From positions 1-8,756 of the forward strand of contig JACPOX010000006.1 of the NCBI GenBank assembly GCA_016191305.1: 8,756 nucleotides of DNA. The letters are read 5' to 3'. This DNA is from Legionella longbeachae (GTDB taxonomy: Bacteria > Pseudomonadota > Gammaproteobacteria > Legionellales > Legionellaceae). The notes beneath the pieces were generated by a model, which was not told the DNA's origin, searched no databases, and saw only the letters and a program-made list of their open reading frames with translations. Below, one piece after another: positions 4,837 through 8,756 of the stretch. The first letter of the stretch is position 1, and the number at the start of each line of letters is the position of its first letter. A program made the translations under genes and the position numbers.

Positions 4837-6501
4837 TTAATTACTTTGTAGTAATAATTCTTTAGCATGAGAACGAGTCTGCTCGGTTATCTTTAATCCC
4901 CCCAACATACGCGCAATTTCATCAATTTTTTCTGTAGATTTCAGCAAAGAGATTGTGGTAAAAGTCTCCTTGTTATCACTTCGTTTTTCGACCCTAAAAT
5001 GGTTATGAGCTGAAGCGGCTACTTGTGGTTGATGAGTCACACAAAATACCTGTAATCGCTCACCGAGTTTACGAAGCATCTGTCCTACCAGGGCAGCAGT
5101 AGCCCCGCCAATACCTACATCCACTTCATCAAATAATAAAGTAGGAGTGGTCCCTTGTTGGGCGGTAATCATTTGAATTGACAAACCTATTCGAGAAAGC
5201 TCCCCTCCTGAAGCAATTTTACTTAGCGTCTCAGGTTCCATACCTGGATTGGTACATACCTTATACTCCACTCTATCTAAGCCATGCATTTGCATTTTTT
5301 CCAATGGAGACAGTTCAATTTCCACCCAACCTTTAGGCATACCAAGCTGTTGTATGCTATCAGTTATTTCTTTTGCTAATTTTTTTGCCTGTATTTGTCT
5401 TGTCGCTCTCAATTTTATAGCTGCAGCTTCATAAGCTAAAATCAATTGACGCTGTTGTATTTGCAATTGAACCAATTTTTTCTCATCATTTTGCAGGTTT
5501 TCCAATTCCTTTTGTAAACTTTGTGCGTGTTCATGTAATTGAGCGCTATCAATATGGTATTTACGAGCCAGCTGGTGTATGGAGCTCATCCGTGATTCAA
5601 TTTCATGTAAACGTTCAGGCTCCAGTTGCACTCGATCAACAAACTGTTGCATTTCATCGATTGCTTCCTCACATTGAATCAAGGCGCCATTAATCAGCTC
5701 ATTGGTGTTTTTGATTTGTGCCTGTTCTTGAGGTAATTGACTAAGTATTTGCAAAATTTGACTAAGGCCCTTACAAATATTAGGTTCATCATCAGCATTT
5801 AATAATCCATTGATTAGTTGACTGCTGTGTATATAGTCTTTAGCATGATGAAGCATTTGATGCTCTTGATACAATGTTTCAATTTCATTTTCTTGCAAGT
5901 TCAATTCAGATAGCTCTTCAATCTGAAATTGCAATAATTCAATGCGATCTGGATGTTGCGCCTGATTATGTAGGATATCTATTTCCTGTTGGATTTTCTG
6001 GCATTGCTTATAGAGTTGAGCTACTTCATCAAGCAGTATATGGTTCTTGCCATATTGATCTAATTGCTGCCGGTGTGTTGTATGCTGCATGAGTGTTTGA
6101 TGCTGATGTTGTCCGTGTATATGCACCAATTTCACACTTAATTCTTTAACTTTTTGTAGTGGAAAAGGTTGACCATTAATATAAGATTTAGAACGTCCTT
6201 CAGCATAAATAACTCGACGCAAATAAATTTCACCATCATCACAGAGGATATCGTGTTCCGCTAACCATAATGCAGGTTCAGATTCCTGACCCACATAAAA
6301 ACCCGCCGTAATATCGCACTTTTCCTGACCGGGTCGAATGACCGAAGCGTCGGCTCTGTCGCCTAGAGCCAACATTAATGCATCGATCATGATGGATTTT
6401 CCTGCACCGGTTTCACCAGTAAAGGCGGACATTCCCTGGGTAAAATCTAACTCTAGATGTTGCACAATCGCAAACTGTTCTATGCACAAAGTAGTTAGCA
6501 T
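4837..6501 (-). CDS. recN: DNA repair protein RecN (SMC-like ATPase)
   Basis: RecN is a cytosolic ATPase related to SMC proteins that acts early in double-strand-break repair and holds DNA ends or sister chromatids together for RecA-dependent recombination. The 554 residues equal the usual length. Seen: Walker A GETGAGKS (29-36); the RecN-typical HIHGQHQHQTLM (127-138); a Gln/Glu-rich helical, coiled-coil-like centre (about 150-380); the ABC signature SGGELSR (431-437); Walker B LLFDEVDVGIGG (455-466); and the switch His in FCVTHQPQVAA (His490). All ATPase motifs are intact. The ATG at 6501 is preceded by AAGGA about 8 nt upstream, lying inside the end of nadK, whose stop is only 3 nt before. 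It is therefore almost certainly co-transcribed and perhaps translationally coupled to nadK. No SOS-type LexA box was seen immediately upstream, as expected for an internal operon position. Confidence 0.97.
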   Translation of the reverse strand: MLTTLCIEQFAIVQHLELDFTQGMSAFTGETGAGKSIMIDALMLALGDRADASVIRPGQEKCDITAGFYVGQESEPALWLAEHDILCDDGEIYLRRVIYAEGRSKSYINGQPFPLQKVKELSVKLVHIHGQHQHQTLMQHTTHRQQLDQYGKNHILLDEVAQLYKQCQKIQQEIDILHNQAQHPDRIELLQFQIEELSELNLQENEIETLYQEHQMLHHAKDYIHSSQLINGLLNADDEPNICKGLSQILQILSQLPQEQAQIKNTNELINGALIQCEEAIDEMQQFVDRVQLEPERLHEIESRMSSIHQLARKYHIDSAQLHEHAQSLQKELENLQNDEKKLVQLQIQQRQLILAYEAAAIKLRATRQIQAKKLAKEITDSIQQLGMPKGWVEIELSPLEKMQMHGLDRVEYKVCTNPGMEPETLSKIASGGELSRIGLSIQMITAQQGTTPTLLFDEVDVGIGGATAALVGQMLRKLGERLQVFCVTHQPQVAASAHNHFRVEKRSDNKETFTTISLLKSTEKIDEIARMLGGLKITEQTRSHAKELLLQSN

Positions 6502-6504
6502 ATT

Positions 6505-7401
6505 CTATCCTTGATGTTTGGATTCCCAACCAAGTTTTGATCGTAAGGTATCATAATAATGATAATCAAGAGGATGCAAAAGACGTAATTGTTGACTATT
6601 TTTTTGAATAGCAACTTTTTGTCCAGGTTTCACCATTCTGGACTCATGTCCATCACAACTCACACGTAAATCTGATTCATTAAATTGACTAATATGCAGT
6701 TCAATTTTAGCTTCAGCATCAATCACCAAGGGCCGTGAACTCAAACTATGAGAAAACATAGGTACAAGCACAATCGCATTCAATTGTGGATGCATAATTG
6801 GCCCTCCTGCAGATAATGCATAGGCAGTAGATCCTGTTGGAGTTGATAAAATCATGCCATCAGAACGATAGTGGCTAACTAATTGTTGATTGATAAAAAC
6901 TGAAAACTCAATGAGATGTGTTTCTTTTCCACGGCTCAAAACTACATCATTGAGCGAATCTCCTTCGAAGTATGTATGATCATCTTCATCGAAAATGCGC
7001 GTATGTAAAAGAAAACGTGTTTCTTCCTCATAATAACCCTTCAAAACGGGAGCAAGCTGCATTTCCAACTCATTAGGCAAAATATCAGTTAAAAAGCCCA
7101 AACGTCCTCGATTTATACCGATAACCGGAGTATTTACCTTAATTGCCATGCGTGCAGCGGATAATATACTCCCATCGCCACCAATCACAATGATCAAATC
7201 ATTTTTGCCACCCATTTCATTCCTAGACAATATGGGTAGCTTCACTTCAAAACCTACAGATGTATCTAGGTCTTGATAGATTTGAACATTTTGTTTTTTA
7301 AGAAAGTCAATCAAACGGTATAAGCTTTCACTTACTCCCTGATTCGCCCTATGTTGGCGCGCATACAAGATAACCCGTTTAAATTGATTTTTATTCTTCA
7401 C
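6505..7401 (-). CDS. nadK: NAD kinase
   Basis: Cytosolic enzyme that phosphorylates NAD at the 2' hydroxyl of its adenosine ribose to give NADP, using ATP or polyphosphate. In the 298-residue form, the motifs are: catalytic GGDGS (74-78), [12 protein letters not shown] (95-106), LNDVVLSRG with the NAD-binding Asn-Asp (151-152), and [20 protein letters not shown] (182-201), all intact. The chosen start is GTG at 7401, giving [15 protein letters not shown], close to the normal family N-terminus and overlapping typA by 11 bp; a GAGAG lies about 9 nt upstream. An ATG at 7434 would add 11 residues and overlap typA by 44 bp, with only an A-rich weak ribosome site; it cannot be excluded. The stop lies 3 nt before recN. 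The nadK-recN neighbourhood is common in gammaproteobacteria. Confidence 0.96.
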   Translation of the reverse strand: MKNKNQFKRVILYARQHRANQGVSESLYRLIDFLKKQNVQIYQDLDTSVGFEVKLPILSRNEMGGKNDLIIVIGGDGSILSAARMAIKVNTPVIGINRGRLGFLTDILPNELEMQLAPVLKGYYEEETRFLLHTRIFDEDDHTYFEGDSLNDVVLSRGKETHLIEFSVFINQQLVSHYRSDGMILSTPTGSTAYALSAGGPIMHPQLNAIVLVPMFSHSLSSRPLVIDAEAKIELHISQFNESDLRVSCDGHESRMVKPGQKVAIQKNSQQLRLLHPLDYHYYDTLRSKLGWESKHQG

Positions 7402-8756
7402 TGTTTGTTGCTCTCGATGCTTTTTTACGTTCATGTTCTTTTAATGATTTTTTTCTTAAACGAATTGAATCAGGTGTTACTTCAACCAGTTCATCATCAT
7501 CAATAAATTCCAGTGCCTGTTCCAAAGTAAGTTTTATGGGAGGCGTTAATACAATATTTTCATCTGTACCTGAAGCACGCATGTTCGTGAGTTGTTTTTC
7601 TTTAGTAACATTAACCACCAAATCATTATCACGCGCATGAATACCGACGATCATTCCTTCATAACACAATGTTTGTGGCTCAACAAATAATCGACCGCGT
7701 TCCTGTAAGTTAAACAAGGCAAAACCACGCGCCATACCTTGGCAATTAGCAATCAATACACCATTCGCTCGCTTGCCTATGCGTCCTTTAATTGCAGTGC
7801 CATAATGATCATAAACGTGATACATTAAGCCTGTACCTGAAGTAGAAGATAAAAATTCGTTATGAAAACCAATCAGACCTCGTGTAGGAATCATATAGTC
7901 TAGACGTACTCGCCCTTTTCCATCCGGAACCATGTTTTGTAATTCACCACGACGTTCGCCTAATTTCTCCATAATAGTACCCTGATGCGTTTCTTCGAGA
8001 TCGACAGTCAAATGCTCATAGGGTTCTTGTTGCTCACCATCCACTTCACGAATAATTACTTCAGGTTTGCAAATGGCCAATTCATAGCCTTCACGACGCA
8101 TGGTTTCAATAAGTATGGATAAATGCAATTCACCACGACCTGAAACTCTAAACTTATCAGGGTCCTCACAGTCATCAACGCGCAAAGCCACATTATGTAA
8201 TAATTCTGTATCCAAGCGTTCACGGATTTTTCGTGTAGTTACAAACTTTCCTTCCTGGCCTGCAAAAGGAGAATCATTCACTTGGAAGGTCATGCTAATT
8301 GTAGGTTCATCAACTGAAAGTTCTGGTAACGCTTCAACAATCGCTGGATCACAAATTGTATCGGATATTTTTAAACCCTCAATACCAGTAATCGCAATGA
8401 TATTACCTGCATTTGCTTCTTCGATTTCAACGCGCTCTAGACCCTTAAAGCCTAACAACTGTAACAAACGACCTGTGCGAATATTGCCTTCTTTATCAAT
8501 AATTTTTACAGGTGATTTTGCTTTGATTTGACCGCGAGTAACTCGACCAATACCAATAGTACCCACATAGGATGAATAATCCAAAGAACTGATTTGCATT
8601 TGGAAAGGACCATTCGCATCTACTTTTGGTGCTTCAACTTTATCGATAATAGTTTGTAACAAAGCACTCATGTCTGTAGCTTCATCTTCCAAATTCAGCT
8701 TAGCATAGCCATTTAACGCAGAAGTATAAACAACAGGAAAATCCAGCTGTTCATCG
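7391..8756 (-). CDS. typA: Translational GTPase TypA/BipA (N-terminus outside window)
   Basis: Ribosome-binding GTPase of the EF-G/LepA class, involved in ribosome assembly and stress or cold adaptation. The frame remains open to the right edge ([16 protein letters not shown] at the very edge), so the gene continues beyond 8756; a TTG at 8692 is not its start. About 455 codons are visible of roughly 607 in E. coli BipA, so the P-loop and most G motifs are missing. Present: the end of the G domain, domain II ([20 protein letters not shown] onward), domain III with [20 protein letters not shown], domain V, and the BipA-specific C-terminal domain with [40 protein letters not shown] and [16 protein letters not shown]. 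The C-terminus [17 protein letters not shown] is the family's basic tail. It overlaps the nadK start and is probably the first of the three co-transcribed genes visible here. Confidence 0.97.
   Translation of the reverse strand, partial: DEQLDFPVVYTSALNGYAKLNLEDEATDMSALLQTIIDKVEAPKVDANGPFQMQISSLDYSSYVGTIGIGRVTRGQIKAKSPVKIIDKEGNIRTGRLLQLLGFKGLERVEIEEANAGNIIAITGIEGLKISDTICDPAIVEALPELSVDEPTISMTFQVNDSPFAGQEGKFVTTRKIRERLDTELLHNVALRVDDCEDPDKFRVSGRGELHLSILIETMRREGYELAICKPEVIIREVDGEQQEPYEHLTVDLEETHQGTIMEKLGERRGELQNMVPDGKGRVRLDYMIPTRGLIGFHNEFLSSTSGTGLMYHVYDHYGTAIKGRIGKRANGVLIANCQGMARGFALFNLQERGRLFVEPQTLCYEGMIVGIHARDNDLVVNVTKEKQLTNMRASGTDENIVLTPPIKLTLEQALEFIDDDELVEVTPDSIRLRKKSLKEHERKKASRATNSEE

Noticed and set aside
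8100..8531. Long plus-strand open frame inside typA
   Set aside because: It lies wholly antisense to a strongly conserved typA, and its Ser/Arg/Lys-rich translation looks like an antisense shadow of conserved codons.
8690..8692. TTG as the typA start
   Set aside because: The frame remains open to the window edge, and the preceding residues match the TypA family, so the gene is simply cut by the window.
1..8756. CRISPR arrays, tRNA or rRNA genes, riboswitches
   Set aside because: No regularly spaced repeats, no cloverleaf-like segments and no recognisable riboswitch core were seen on either strand.

Overview
This AT-rich window looks like chromosomal DNA of a gammaproteobacterium, most likely Legionella or a close relative. 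The basis is recognition of the typA-nadK-recN block, the class of GlsA glutaminase, and a large orphan hydrophilic protein of the kind common in that group. This assignment is inference from sequence reading; no search was run.

Layout: (1) 1-552, the C-terminal third of an aldehyde dehydrogenase (+), cut by the window edge. (2) 641-2065, an unrecognised 474-residue soluble protein (+) with its own sigma70-type promoter. It is a possible secreted effector, but only a candidate. (3) 2052-2132, a small mobile-element-like repeat (copy A) that overlaps the stop codon of that gene. (4) 2164-2466, a small exported six-cysteine protein (-). (5) 2467-2662, a divergent regulatory region with a textbook LysR-type T-N11-A dyad and a strong promoter. 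(6) 2663-3526, a LysR-family (ArgP-like) regulator (+) with a doubtful 5' end. (7) 3538-4470, glutaminase glsA (-), convergent with the regulator. (8) 4471-4836, a non-coding stretch holding two different repeats: a degenerate CGTC(A)TTGCGAG-type palindrome and a second, longer element (copy B) of the family seen at 2052-2132. (9) 4837-8756, a tight housekeeping operon on the minus strand: typA/bipA (N-terminus outside the window), nadK, recN.

The housekeeping block is conventional: TypA (ribosome-associated GTPase), NAD kinase and RecN (SMC-like repair ATPase) are packed with an 11-bp overlap and a 3-nt gap, so they are probably co-transcribed. The left half is accessory in character.

The most unusual observation is the pair of short inverted-repeat elements at 2052-2132 and 4624-4745, in opposite orientations. 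They share both of their distinct ends but differ in centre length (9 versus 47 nt). Each is flanked by its own perfect direct repeat (9 and 12 bp), and both flanks share the core TGAACG. This fits a non-autonomous element (MITE-like) with a preferred target. Copy A appears to have supplied the present stop codon of the orphan gene: removing the element together with one flanking repeat restores a reading frame about ten residues longer.
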